A stretch of DNA of 64,000 nt, taken from Phoenix dactylifera (Eukaryota; Streptophyta; Magnoliopsida; Arecales; Arecaceae). The stretch is from contig NC_052399.1 in assembly GCF_009389715.1 (NCBI RefSeq), positions 17,363,646-17,427,645 of the forward strand, in the 5' to 3' direction. Below, piece after piece: positions 34,321-47,372 of this stretch. Each line of letters begins with the position of its first letter. Positions within the stretch are counted from its first letter, which is position 1. The position numbers were made by a program, and so were the translations under genes. Below the pieces are notes generated by a model, which saw only the letters and a program-made list of their open reading frames with translations, was not told the DNA's origin and searched no databases.

Positions 34321-34620
34321 TTAATTTTTTTTTTCTTTTGCTACGCTAGATGGCTTGTACCAATCTAGTATGAATATATCTAAAAAAATCAAAATATAAT
34401 AAGCCATAGAGCGCTTTAGGCAACTCCTCCACACGAGTCTAAAAATCCCCCCGAAGTGATTTGCCACAAAGATAGCCACCAAATCTGCTGATCTATTAGT
34501 CTTCCTATGGACATACTTTGTCCTGAAGATAGTAGTCATGCCCCAGATGTCCTGAAGTAGGGGGTGCTGTCCCCCACGTCACCAGTACACCTTCGAATTT
34601 AGCTGATCACAGTGGCTCAG
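34321..34620 (-). mobile_element. LINE 3' end fragment
   Basis: The minus strand reads YVHRKTNRSADLVAIFVANH, the last part of a LINE RNase H domain, then about 40 residues, a stop and an A-rich tail (tttttttttt on the plus strand near 34327). A short, inactive retroposed end. Confidence 0.6.
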
Positions 34621-37184
34621 TCACCTTTATGACATTGACCCACAGTACATACTGAATATGACCATTCACTCAGGAAGCAACCCCCCTTGAAAAGAATTTA
34701 GATAAAGATGCAAGATGAAGAGTTCTGGTTTAATAAATGGAATTCATCTCTAAGCCACATATATACATGCTACATAACTATATTATCTAAAACTAGTAAG
34801 AGAAATTTGACAGCCACCACTTGAAAGGGCAAGAGGCATATGCCTAAAGTTCTAAAACGCTTCCCTGGTCATACCCTTCTTCCAAGCCTCCCTGCCCCTT
34901 TGCCTTTCCACCACCAGGTTCAACATACTCAGAAATCTAACAAGAAAATGGCGACAATCATATGCATCATAACTCTTTCCAAAACAATAGTGTTAGAAAA
35001 GAAAGATCCCAGCATGGATTATCCATTTTATAAGGAGAATTACAACTGCTACCAAAGCATAGCAGGTGAGCAACAACTAGATAATTTGTGGCAAATAACC
35101 AGAGTATGATTACTTGGGATTCCAATAAATGACTGACTCAGAGTACAATAATAAATCACTGACTCATATAGGTTATGAAATTGTTTATAAGTTAAGCTTT
35201 TTTTTTTTTTTTAAAAAAAATCCCTTAATGGAAAAGTGGAGCGACATTGTTAGCTTAGAAAATAATAAATTAATTTTAGATATGAATTAATACAAAAATT
35301 GAATCCTGCATTACAAAAACAGTGTCGCAAGCTGTCTGGTCATTAAAGCAAGAGGTAAGGAAATCCAAAGTTTTAAGCGCACATGGCTTGAAAAGGAAAT
35401 TAAATAACATCTTCTATGGAAGAAAATGTGGTGGTTTTTTTAATAGCTTTTCCAAATCTCGAAAATAGAAAATACTGACAGAACTCAAAGCAACACTTTA
35501 CCTGCTTAATTGTGGTGCAAAATAGCACCAAAAGAATCAAAACTCAAAGCTGCATTATCAAGCTATTGGAGATGGTGATGCATAAATATTACCATAACAA
35601 TTGCCATCAAACCCAGACACATATTTTAGCTCAGTTGATGAATCTTGCCACTAATGATCTCCTATCATGAACCATGTCTTAAAAAATGCTTCCTGAGTCC
35701 TTGTTAATGCCTCTTTTGATTATTCCTGAGTCTATTGGTTTGTTTGCTGCATTTCACCTGAAAAACAAATGAAATACAAATAAGGCTTTCTTATCGCCTT
35801 CCTTGCAGCTGACAAAGCCATGTTGATCAATTTTATCCTACAAATTTAGAAAATTGAATGGATCTACAAATTCCTGATAATCCAAATTCCCTGAAAAAGG
35901 ATAGGAATAGTCAGATAGCCTTGACCTTACAGGAAAAAAGGGACCATTTGCCTTTGTTAAATCAAAGTTTGGCAAGGATGGGAAGAGATACATGAATGTA
36001 ATTCCATACACAACTGGCCTTTAAAAAAAAAGTGTAGTGCCATTTCCTGCTGCGAGACTAATCCAACACTGAAGTTACTGTGTCACTATTACTCATTGTC
36101 TAAGCACAATATATCATAGAGGCATAAGCTACCCATTCAAAATTGTTAGTTTAATAACAATTATGGATAAGCTAAACTCCAAGTAACTTAGTGGACAGTG
36201 GAAAAAGTCTTGAAGAACCTCCTATTTATATTTCCTTATAACGTGTACAGCTAATGCAGTCTAATTGAGTCATCATCTATTTTGATCTGAATCACAAATC
36301 ATCTACAGTATAAACATCTCATTAAACAGCCGACAAGATCATCCAACTTCAGCTATCGGAGACACCACATCACAAAATGCCTATCATATTCTACATGCGA
36401 ACCAACCTTACTTCATGTCATCAAAGTTTCCCAAGCATGATTGGCTTCACTAATTATGTTAATATAGATGTCCTAAGTATTTAATCACACCATAGAGACC
36501 TTGCTGCTCTGATACCAAACCACATATAGTTTCTATAGTCCAATCACTGTCAGATAACCATGAGAAGATTACACGAGTGGGTTGAATCACAATGAAGGGA
36601 AAATCCATATGCAAATTAAAATGGAAGCAAGGAGATGTCGAGTCACTGTTCAAACAAGGGGAAAGGACAGACAAATATATGCACATGTATATGTAGCAAA
36701 TACTCATATTTTACTTCTTTCCTTAAAAACTATAAAATATCATAAAGCAGTGGATCAAAATTAGTGCATTAGAGAAAAGCAATGGACTTGCAAAAAACAA
36801 GGACAGTGAATATTAAATAGAGGTGCTTGATTAGCATGCATAAAAAAACTGAGGAGACCTTAGTAGTGGTTCAAATTTATCGTAATGGACATGAGAACAG
36901 GGGAAACTCAATTAGGATTTGGAGGATCTCAAAAGGTGGTGGGAGTCTACAGGACTGCTCTTTTACCTTTTCTTAAGTTTCATATCCCACTGTTGTTGAT
37001 TTGTGATTGAGATTTACATAATCTCTGCGCTACAAAGGAATACAAGTGTTAAGTTAAAAATTTATATAAGCTAATAAACAACCTATAGCAATCGATGCAT
37101 AAAAATAAACAACGTAAAAATATATACAGGGTTATGAAAACCCTGCTTGAACAAGAATTGATTGATATAGTTTAACAAATATAC

Positions 37185-39985
37185 CTTTTCCAAGAGACCT
37201 AGTAACATGTCTGTTTGGAAAGATCTTTCATGAGCTGTGTCTACCATTATGACATCAGTACAAAGACAACATAAATAGATATTGGTATCCCAAACTATTA
37301 TGCCAAACAGAAGGTAATATGTTTTAAAGGTCAAATCATAAGATATTGGTAAAGGAAAAGATCTACAAACATTGATAGAGGTACAACATTATTAATGCAT
37401 GGACTGCTAGCATGGTAAACTTCTTCAATTACTTAATTCATATGGGAAAAAAAAATAGCAGCATAGAAGAATCCCAAAATGTTATGTCACCACTATATGC
37501 TTTTGATATTGTGGGAAAAGAAAACTTTGTGTGCAGTAGAACGAGCCAAATAGTTGTATGAATCAGACAGATAGGGTATAAAAAAAAGAGACACACACAG
37601 AAGACAAGAACCAAAAAATAATAAAATGGTGAATATGATACCTAGCAACATAGTGATGTATGGAATTAGACAGTGTATTTGAAAAGCTGGAGTTACAACA
37701 ACTCAGGAAAATCTGGAGCTAAACTGAGTAAAGATGCATCCAGATGAGTTAACAACAGATGAGGATATCATGGTGAGGAGAGTGAATGTTATGCATGTTT
37801 AACAGAAGTAAGTAAGAGTGAATCGGAATAGTACATTTCTTTCTTCAGCACCTAAATATATATGAGATAGGAAACCATCTATGTTAAAATTTGTAGCAGA
37901 TCACTATACTTGATCAGGAGAGGATCATCCATCAATTCTTTGAGCAAAACCCACTCCTTAACTTGCTGCCTTTATTGAGTACCATGCAAGTCTTGTGGTA
38001 CTTTAAAAAAAAATCATAATAGGGAATCTACAATGATTTGAAGCTCTCAGGTACTTTAAGCATCTGTTTTCATATGATAAATGTCAGTCATATGTCAAAC
38101 AGCACAAGCAACACAGCAGGTTTACCACAGAGCATAGGCAGCGACTTGAACAAAGAAAACATGCCTTTTAACCCTCAATAACAATATATCAATACCAAAC
38201 AATCCAATAAACATATAGTTACAGCATTGGACAACTGAAAAAATAAAATTGCAAATACTTGAAACAAGGAAGAATTGCGGCAATATATCGCTCACAGCAA
38301 CCAAGACATTTTTCTCTTGGGCACTCATAGTTAAGTGAAGTTCTGGAAGCAATAATCACATGAACAGCCAATTGCTCAGGCTGGGTGCAAGCTACAACTC
38401 ATTTCAGCCCAGCCTGCTTTTTTAAGATAATGAGGAAAAAGAAGTACATATAAAGTTCATCAGGATTAGTCTTTCAAGTTATAATTTCCTGCTCTGAAAA
38501 CATCACAGCTATATCTCGAAGCTTCATTTGCTCGTGTAGTAAGAAATGCAAGTTCCAGTAGATCAGTTATATTCACAATATAGTAAATGATAGTATCACT
38601 TGTTGTTACACTTGAATGCAAAAAAAAATTGAACTAGCGGATGAATAACATTGTTTAAAATAATTAAAGTGTTAGAAAGACTCCTCCAGGCAATTGAAAC
38701 CCTTAAGAATACATTTTAGGTAAGGTATTTAAACAGTAAACACCAACAACACAACTAGGAAAGCTGATAAGAATTAAATTAACTATCTCAATCAAAAAAG
38801 AGAAAAGAAACAAAGACATGAAAAATTTTCAATTCCAGTTGGTACAATTCTATCTTCTAGCATCAGTATACATCAATATCGGCCATCTAGAACAACTATT
38901 TCACCCTGTATAATACTCACATTGCATGAAAAGCTAAATATTTCATATTGATTCCCTTCGACAGTTAATATAAAAAGTCTTTCTAGGGTTAAATATTAAT
39001 TGTTCATGCAACCACTCCCACTAACTACATAAATAATGCCCTGAAAATCAGCCAGCAAGTACAACACAAGGAATCTCAAGGAAGAATCATGAAAAAGATA
39101 TTAAAAAAGTATCAGTTATCTAGCATTGCATATACGTGCATCAAACAGCAGCATGGAAAACAAAAAGAAGTTGAAATAACCTAGGTCTACTGCAAGAAAG
39201 ATTTCAAGTGACTCCAAGAACCCAATTCTTGAAGAGAGTAGCAGCACCAGATAGAAAGATATATTGAAGTGCTTGTAACTCCAAGAACCCAATTCTTGAA
39301 GATAATAGCAGAAGCATTAAATAGGAAGAGAAATTGAAGTACCTATAGCTCCAAGAACCCCATTGTCGGTGCCTACTCCATTGCAAGAACGATTTCAAGA
39401 CAACTCCACGAATTCAATTCTTAAAGAGGGTAGCGGGAAGTATTGAACACAAAAAGAAACCGAAAGGCCCTGATCTACTAGACGAAAGATATCAACAGAA
39501 CTACAAAAGCCAAATTCTTGAAGAGCGTAGGAAAAGCATTGAATGCAAAAATAAAAATAAAAAACCCTGTTCTATTGCAAGAAAGGTTTCATGAAAAATT
39601 CAAGAACCGAATTCTTGAAGGGGATCTCTAGGATTGAGATGCAAACCTGCGGATCTTTGTGGTCTTTCCGCTTCCGTCTCTCTGACGATTATGGTTGTGG
39701 TGTGATCCTCTGCTACTAGATAAAGAATGGAACTCTGATGCTTGTACACCGGCATCCGAACGTAAAGAATCCTCATGCATTAGGGTTTTCAGGGTTTTTG
39801 ATGGAAGGGGAAAGAAGCCACGAGGAGGAGAGAAGGGATTGAGAGACGAAACGATCGAAAGGATTAACGAAAAGCAAAGGAGAGTACCTGGAGGAGCAGG
39901 ACGGAGGGGTGGAGACGAAGAGCCTGCTCCGCCTCCCATATCGTCGCCGAGGCACGTCCGAGCCAGGCTTCAAGAACTGAGACAT
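37185..39985 (-). pseudogene. DHX35-like DEAH-box RNA helicase pseudogene
   Basis: Three exons of a DHX35-type helicase are visible on the minus strand. Exon 1 (39888-39985) starts MSQFLKPGSD, the family N-terminus. Exon 2 (about 39647-39758) reads MPVYKHQSSILYLV and TTIIVRET, then loses one base inside Walker A, so GSGKTTQIPQ is out of frame; the Gly before it is Arg. A third exon (37185-37260) reads DVIMVDTAHERS, with Thr in place of the Glu of the DEAH motif, then TDMLLGLLEK. The exon between them and all later helicase motifs (III-VI, HA2, OB fold) were not found. A catalytic Walker B change plus a Walker A frameshift make it non-functional. It is head to head with the DDX11-like gene, ATG to ATG 368 bp. 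Confidence 0.8.
39185..39625. repeat. Degenerate tandem repeat, about 75-105 bp units
   Basis: Four to five units, each with CTAxTGCAAGAAAGATTTCA-like, CTCCAAGAACCCAATTCTTG and AAGxxxxTAGCAGxAxxATT-like segments. It lies in the intron just after exon 2 of the DHX35-like pseudogene. Unit length varies. Confidence 0.75.
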
Positions 39986-40300
39986 GGCCAGCCGCTCTCC
40001 GCTCCATGGCGGTTCTTCCTGGAGCGGCCCAACGGAAATAATTTCGGCAGAGCAAATAGGGTATGGCATCCCTGGGTCGTCTATTTATAGGCGTATATCG
40101 GTCCGCCCACTGCCGACATGCTGAGACCGGGTACAAATATTTGTTCCGCTTTGAACTGATCCGAACCGGGATTTCGGTTTACGTGGGTTTGTAAATTACG
40201 AAAGCTAAACCGGTGAGATCGATATCAATAAAGTGGGTCTTTATTCCGGCTCGGATGGGTCCGGCTGGTCCGTCACTTGGAGCCGCTCGCTTTGCAGAGC

Positions 40301-40308
40301 GCGGGAAA
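40301..40308. promoter_or_regulatory. E2F-type site upstream of DDX11/CHL1
   Basis: GCGGGAAA (TTTCCCGC on the other strand) matches the plant E2F consensus. It lies 46 bp before the DDX11 start codon, in the 368-bp gap shared with the DHX35-like pseudogene. Plant replication and cohesion genes are often E2F targets; regulation here is inferred. Confidence 0.55.
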
Positions 40309-40353
40309 GGAAGTGCTATTTGAGGGGGACGGAGGTAAGCGGAACGGGAGCAA

Positions 40354-40557
40354 ATGGGAAAGAAAACGATAGAAGAAATGGGGGAGGCGCCGGAGAAGGC
40401 GAGGCGTGAATTTCCGGCTTTCCCCTTCGATCCCTACCCAATCCAAACGGACTTCATGGCTTTCCTCTACGACTCCCTGGAGAAGGGCGGTATCGCCATG
40501 CTCGAGAGCCCCACTGGTACTCCTTCCTTCCTTCCTCCCTCTCTCCCTCCTCCTTTC

Positions 40558-40600
<43 letters not shown>

Positions 40601-43600
40601 TCCCATCTGAAATCGAACCCTAAATCCTTATCTGAAATCCACATGGCCTCTTTCTCGGTTTGGGCGCAGGAACGGGGAAAACCCTAAGCATCATCTGCAG
40701 CACGATGCAGTGGGTCGTCGATCGGAGGAAGCAGCAGCGCGAGCAGCAGAAGGGGAAGCCCGGCGACACGAAAACCTCCAGCATTGATGAAGAGGAGGAG
40801 CCGGATTGGATGAGGGATTTTGCCATCCCAGGTACGAAGAAGGAGGAGGGGGGAAGGAGGAGATTAGGGTCTGGATTGGTAAAATCGAAGAAGGCCTCTT
40901 TCGTAAAGCCCAAGAATGTGGAGAAAACTGCCGAGGAGTCGCCAGGGAATGACGAAGAGATGGAGTTCCTGGTAGATGATTATGAGAGTGAGGCGGAGGA
41001 TATGGAGTATGGCATTGGGAGATCGAAGAGGAAAGGTGGGAGGTGTTTGAGTTCGAGTAGCAGTGATGAAGAGGAGGGAGAGGGAGGAATGGAGGAAGAG
41101 GAGGTGACCCCCAAGGTTTATTTCACTAGCCGGACGCATGCGCAGCTGTCACAGTTTGTGAGGGAGTTCAAAAGGACGGGCTTCACTTCAGAGCTCAATC
41201 TCATTTGTTTGGGCTCAAGGAAGAACCTGTGCGTCAATTCTGGTAATGGATATTTGTCTCTTACTAGTCTTCTTATTGGTAATATTTATGTATTTGTTGG
41301 GAAATTGCTCAGATGTTCTGAAACTGGGGAACTCGAACCGGATCAATGAGCATTGCTTGGAGTTGCAGAAGAGCAAGAAGGATTCCCAAATCAAGGTTTG
41401 GGTGGATTTCATGGGTTGATATCATATGCTGCCTGAGTTCGGTGCCAACGTCTAATGCATAAAACATTTGCTTGAATTATAAATTTCAATATCTCTTCAG
41501 GTTTTCTTCCACAAGTTTGTTCATAAGCATAATGTCCTATTATTTCAATTGATGAATATTAGATTTTTCAGAAAATTTTGAAATGAACAATTTCAACAAA
41601 TCTTTCAAATTATTATATTTCAATTTTATTTTTCTCTTTAATTTAGGTGAAAATGTGCTTAGTATTTAACTTGAGATCATAAGAGAAGTAGCTGATCATC
41701 CATAAGGAAATTGGAGAAGTGTGCATCTAGGTTGAATGCTGTCTGAAGCTTTGTAATATCATCACCAACACTTATGTCTTTGACATGCTGTCTTAAAACA
41801 GTACCTTAGTACCTTCCTGGATAAATTTTAACATGGAAGCTCTAATGTTATCCAAGTACAATTTGAGGTTTATTAAAAACATCTTCTATGCAATGTTTCA
41901 TGATTTTTGGTTTTGGAAAAAAAAAATACATAAAACGGTCAGTTTGTGCCCACAATTTGACGTGACCAGAACCGATACCATATGCTTACCTCAGTTGAAA
42001 GAGCCAATGACGCAATCTTTCTGCAGGTCCAGACTGATAATGGGAGGGTACAGCATGTAAAGGCTTCTTCAGGATGCCCAATGTTGAGGAAGCAGAATCT
42101 ACGTAAACAGTTCAGGACTGAAGTATGGGAGCATGGTGCATCGGACATTGAAGATCTTGCGCAGCTAGGAAGGAAAATTGGGACCTGTTCATATTATGGT
42201 GCTCGTGAAATGGTTCGGGCAGGTGACCTTGTGGTCCTTCCCTACCAATCTCTACTATTGAGATCTGCTCGTGAATCACTTGGTCTGAACCTGAAGAACA
42301 GTGTTGTAGTTATAGATGAAGCCCACAATGTGGCAGACTCCCTCACTAGCATGTACAACTCAAAAATCACTGTGTCACAGGTAATGGTGCAGTACCTGAT
42401 TCCTTTTAGCTATTGACTTTTATAATGGGCTTTTGTTGTTCTGAAGACTGGTTGCCTTCTAGACTACGGATATTTATAATGGGCTTTTGTTGTTGTTGAG
42501 GCTTCGCTTTTAGTCTTTCTTAGGCTTGAAATTATAATTAAAATACATGCATAGGAAGTTAATTCAGAGATTTTATGCTTGACTTTTTTTTAGTATTTTT
42601 ATGAATTTTATGGAAATTTCAGCAGCCTTCAACAAGCTGAGTAGGATCCTGATATGGCTCGGCTTTTGGGTCCAATGGTATTCTATGTAATCAAGAGGAG
42701 TCTTGCCCCTTGAGAGGGGGCTTTTTGTTGTGTTAGTTATGATTGATTTTCTGTTGCTTTTAGGCCTTTTTGGCCCACTCACAAACCTGTTGGGGGGAAT
42801 AAATAGTATAAACATTAATTTGTTGTGACTTAGGTGGGGAAATATGTAGTATAAACTTAACTTTCTTGTGACTTGAGCTTTCAATCGCCAGTTGAAGCAG
42901 GTGCTGTCCCACCTTGAGTTGTATCTTGGCAGGTTTCGGAATCGTTTGGGAGCTGGAAATCGACGATACATCCAGACTCTGATTGTTTTAATCCAGTCCT
43001 TCCTCCGGTTGTTGGTTGGCTGCCAGGAAGATTCTTCTGGTATTAGTAACATTCATGCAGACCAAGCAACTGAAGAGAAAAATTTTGGTGATACGTCAAT
43101 GACCATAAATGAGTTCTTATTTTCTCTCAATATTGACAACATCAACTTAGTAAAATTGCATCGATATGTGAAGGAAAGCAACATCATTCACAAGGTACTC
43201 TATGCAGATGCATAGCCATCCATGCATTTTATTACCCAGTTGATGATATCGTGTCAGTTCCTCAGGTCACTGGATATGGAGCTAAATTTGCAAGTTCGCG
43301 AATTGGTTCCTTGCATTCCGATCACCAGGGCCATGGTGCAGAAGGAAGTGTAATATCTGGTTTTCAGGCTCTAGTTGGTATCTTTCTCTCTCTTATAAAT
43401 AATGATAGTGATGGAAGAATGATAGTCTCAAGGCAGAAGCTTTCTGGGAAAACAGAAGAAGGATACCTTAAATTTGTAATGCTTTGTGGAGAGAAAATTT
43501 TTTCTGAGGTCTCATAGCCCTATTGCTTAATCAAATTTTTCTGTGGAAGCATAAAGACAGGTTTGCATATCAGTATAACCTATTTTAATTATAAATTTCT

Positions 43601-46061
43601 GCAGATTGCAGGTCAGGCACATGCTGTTGTCCTGGCAGGGGGGACTCTTCAGCCTATTGAAGAGACAAGGGTGCGCCTCTTCCCTGGCTTAGCATTGGAT
43701 CACGTGCATTTTTTTACATGCAACCATATTGTTCCTCCAGAGAGTTTGTTGCCCATTGCAGTTTCTCGTGGACCCTCTGGCATGACTTTTGATTTCAGTT
43801 ACAATTCAAGAAGCACTCCAAGCATGGTTTGTACTAAGTCTTATCCTTTCAGACTCACTGGTCATGATGTTGGTAGTTACTTGTTGGATTATGAAGACTT
43901 CTCTTGCTTCTAAAAGCAGATTTTTGGTGGGTTTTAAATTTAAAAGACCTTTATTAATCATAATACCTACTCTTCAGATGTAAGGGAAGTGGAATACAAG
44001 TTTATGTTAATTCGAAATGTGGGAGTAGTTATTCTAGGTATGTTTATTGTGGGAATCTATCTATATTGAACATAGTGTTTCTTTACATAATTCACATTTT
44101 AATGTGGCACAAAACAGGGGTATGAGTACAAATTGGGTCATCTTGTGTAAAAAAAACGCTCTGTGATTGACAGAGTGATTTTTATCCTTTGGTCAAAATG
44201 GGGTAGTGGATATCATTTGGGCAAAGTAAAATGAATATCTGCACTAAAATGACTGCAGATATCATTTGGCCAAAAATTATTCTTTCAATTTAGTGAGAAA
44301 AAGGGAGCAGTTGGTGCCCTGACTGAAGATAGCATTGTCTCCATCATTTGGATAGGATTTTTTATTCTATCTTCTGCCCTATGGAACTCTTAGTTCAGAG
44401 ATTAATTATGTCCTGTCGCCTGCTTGGACAAAAACTCTGTCAAGCATTTTTGCATTGGCATTTTTGTGCAAAATATCTTTTTGGGTTCCTTCTCTGCGTT
44501 TATGACTATATAAATAGAATCGGAAATCACACTCCATCCTCATCTGATTTGGGAGCGTCAAATCTCATTGACAAGAGCTACATCAATTAGGATATGTTGA
44601 TTCGCTCCACACATATTGTAGCCCTAAGGCATGATCTTTGATGGGGTAGAGCCAATGCTGTTTCAATTATATGGAAGGCCTGCCATGCTCTTGACAGCAA
44701 TGTTTCCAGGTATACAATTTTAAAATATCATGTTGGTATGATACCTATATCCCACATAAATTGCTGAGTTAACACCTGTTGTTGTATACATACATAAGTC
44801 CATATGTAACTTATAGATCTTGTGTTCTTCTTAAACTTTATTATTTTGGATTGCATGTTTTATTCATCATCTGTCCTTTGGTTCTTCATTAGAATTTGAA
44901 TGTGCTTCTTTTTTTTTCAAAAATTCGTTTTCTGTTTCTATATTCTCTCAAGCACCTAGATGTTCTTCTAGTCCCATGTTACATTTTTGTGCTGAATTTT
45001 ATATGATATTTCTTTTTCGAAATATTATTGCAAGCTATTTTATTTTATTTTATAAACGTTCACTCCATGAACTAATTATTGATAGCCTTCTTTTAGCCTT
45101 CTTTTAATCCATTCTTGCTTATTGTCATTAATATTCACTGATGCATTCTGCTAATTATGTTATTTTGGTTTTGTTGCATGCCAGATAGATGAGCTAGGAC
45201 GTTTACTTTGCAATCTAGTGGCAGTTATCCCAGAAGGAGTTGTCATGTTTTTCTCTTCATTTGACTATGAAGAACAGGTCTATAATACATGGAGGGCTTC
45301 AGGGGTTCTTTCCAAAATTCTGAAGAAGAAACATGTATACAGGGAGCCTAGAAACAGCATTGATGTCGATCTTGTACTGAAGGAATACAAGAAAGCCATT
45401 GAGTCTCCTAGTGGAATTCCAAATGATTCAAGAACTAATGGCGCACTTCTTCTAGCTGTTGTCGGTGGAAAGATTTCTGAAGGTATAAACTTCAGTGATG
45501 GGATGGGACGTTGCATTATAATGGTTGGACTTCCTTATCCAAGTCCCGCTGATGTTGAGTTGATGGAAAGAATCAAATATATAGAAGGTTTAGGAGAACC
45601 GTCTTCACTGACACCAAATAAATCCTTGGGTAATAAATTATATGGCAACACTAGAGTTCAGTCTGGCTTTGACATCTTGAGGAAATGCAAACAAAGAGGA
45701 AGAGAATACTATGAGAACTTATGCATGAAAGCTGTAAATCAGTCAATTGGTATGCATGTTCTTTGACTATTTAGCATCAATTAGCATGTAAATGATTGTT
45801 TGCTCTGTTACCAACCCCCCAATTTCTTTAATTGCAGGCAGAGCAATTAGGCACATAAATGACTATGCTGCAATATTGTTGGTCGACTCACGGTACGCAT
45901 GCGATCCATCATTTCAGAGTTTCTCACACCCAGCTAACAAGCTACCCCTGTGGATAAAAGATCGACTTGTTTCTGCTACTCAAAGCTATGGGGAAGTCCA
46001 CAGACTGCTGCGTCAGTTCTTCCAAATAAGAAGCAGTGTAACCAAAATTATTAGCTCTTAA
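40354..46061 (+). CDS. CHL1: DDX11/CHL1-type Fe-S DNA helicase
   Basis: A superfamily 2 (XPD-like) 5'-3' DNA helicase needed for sister-chromatid cohesion and fork stability in yeast and animals. Nine exons: 40354-40516, 40670-41242, 41313-41395, 42027-42380, 42892-43194, 43266-43508, 43605-43826, 45185-45749, 45838-46061; all GT-AG, in phase, 909 aa (Arabidopsis homologue about 880). Walker A SPTGTGKT is at 52-59 and DEAH at 370-373. The four cysteines expected for the 4Fe-4S cluster are C242, C260, C290 and C327. Helicase domain 2 has AGGTLQPIEETR, MFFSSFDYEEQ, AVVGGKISEGINFSD, GLPYPSP and motif VI QSIGRAIRH. The acidic insert between motifs I and Ia (about 140-205, EDEEE-type) is typical of DDX11. 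No break was found. Intron 7 is the longest (about 1.36 kb). Confidence 0.95.
40562..40596. repeat. (CT)n microsatellite in DDX11 intron 1
   Basis: About 17 CT units within the 153-bp first intron, some 70 bp before the exon 2 acceptor. Confidence 0.9.
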
Positions 46062-47364
46062 GTACAATGCTGCATATGTTCTTCCAATTTAATAGCAGAA
46101 GTGGTGTGACAAGAAGTATAAGCACGTGAAATCCATAACGGCATCAGTTCTCCCAATTCAATAAGTAGAGGCATACCACATACGTATGCAGATGATAAGG
46201 ATTGGATGTGGCTTATTTTCTCACTTACCTTAGGAGCTGTTCTCACAAACATCACCAGATGAACCTACCAATTGGTTTAAAGAAGGCAAATATTCAGAAT
46301 ATAAAAAATCTTGTTTGTGCAATTGCTGTTCAGAGCAAAGTGCAATGGTAGAAGCACAGGTGCATTGCTCTTTGTGAATTTGCAGCAAATTGGATAGGAG
46401 GTAATGTATCTTTTCTAGCCTATTACCTTTTTCTTCTATTAAGAGTCAGTTTCTGTTTTTATGTTTAATGATGACAATGTTATTTGTTGATATATGATCT
46501 TTGTATCTATTTTTAAACTTGTACTTTGGCCAACTCTTCAAATAGAAAGTATAAGCTTCACAACTGTTGCATTGGTTTCCTGTCAATCTTTTTCTTTCCT
46601 TTGTTGCAACATTCAATTTTTCCTGCAACTTATTTCTCCTCTGCTTTTGATGAACTGATGGGTGGAATAAAGTGAAAAAGCTTTTCAGGCTTGAACTTAT
46701 AATAGACCCTTAATATTCTGATGTAAAATCAAATTTATGGATGCCTGTTCTTTTTTTCCTTTGAATTCTTTTTTTAACATAAGTTGGGCTTCATTTCTTA
46801 GTGCAACAATAGCAAATATTGCTGTCAACTCATTAAGCTCCTGTAGCTAAACATATACCAGTATTTGCTATAACCAACTGCCAGTTTGACTCTTCTAGAG
46901 ACAGTCAACCTTCATGAATTCTATAATATCCTTTTCCCTGGCGCTTATACTGGATATCTTAGTATGAAAAGAGAGAGAGAGAGAGATGCTTTTTGGTGCT
47001 TTGCATGCCTCATCTACATCCTTCTCTGTTTGAACCTTGTAATGTGTACTTTCTTAATTGTGTGGTCTATAGGAAAGATTCTAGTGCAAATCAAGGGGAA
47101 ATAATACTGAAACCTTAGGAAAAACAAATGGAAAGATAAACAGAAACACTTTAAACTTAGCTTTCTCAAGCGGTTCCTGGCCATTTGTCTCAGCTCCCAT
47201 TGTTATTATTTGATCGCCTCCCATTCTCCACCTTCCCTTTTTTCCCTTTTGTTAGATATTACAATCTCCACTTTGCTGTTTGATTCCTGTGATCTGCCTA
47301 GTAAATAGGTATTGTTTATTTTTTGGCCTTGCATTCCACTTAGTCTGGCAGTGTAGGTTTTGTG
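46062..47364. other. DDX11 3' flank
   Basis: AT-rich, probably including the DDX11 3' UTR. A short (GA)n run is at 46971-46985. No gene was seen. Confidence 0.4.
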
Positions 47365-47372
47365 ACGGACAC

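Larger units (their letters stand above)
32917..37184. other. Repeat-rich spacer
   Basis: Mostly AT-rich. It holds a partial copy of the GGATCC/ATATCC-type repeat (33305-33769) and a LINE end on the minus strand (34321-34620). 34700-37180 shows no gene; further exons of the DHX35-like pseudogene were looked for but not found. Confidence 0.4.

Noticed and set aside
38122..38352. Minus-strand frame as a missing exon of the DHX35-like gene
   Set aside because: The residues (QEKNVLVAVSDILPQF) could not be matched to the helicase between Walker A and DEAH; left unassigned.
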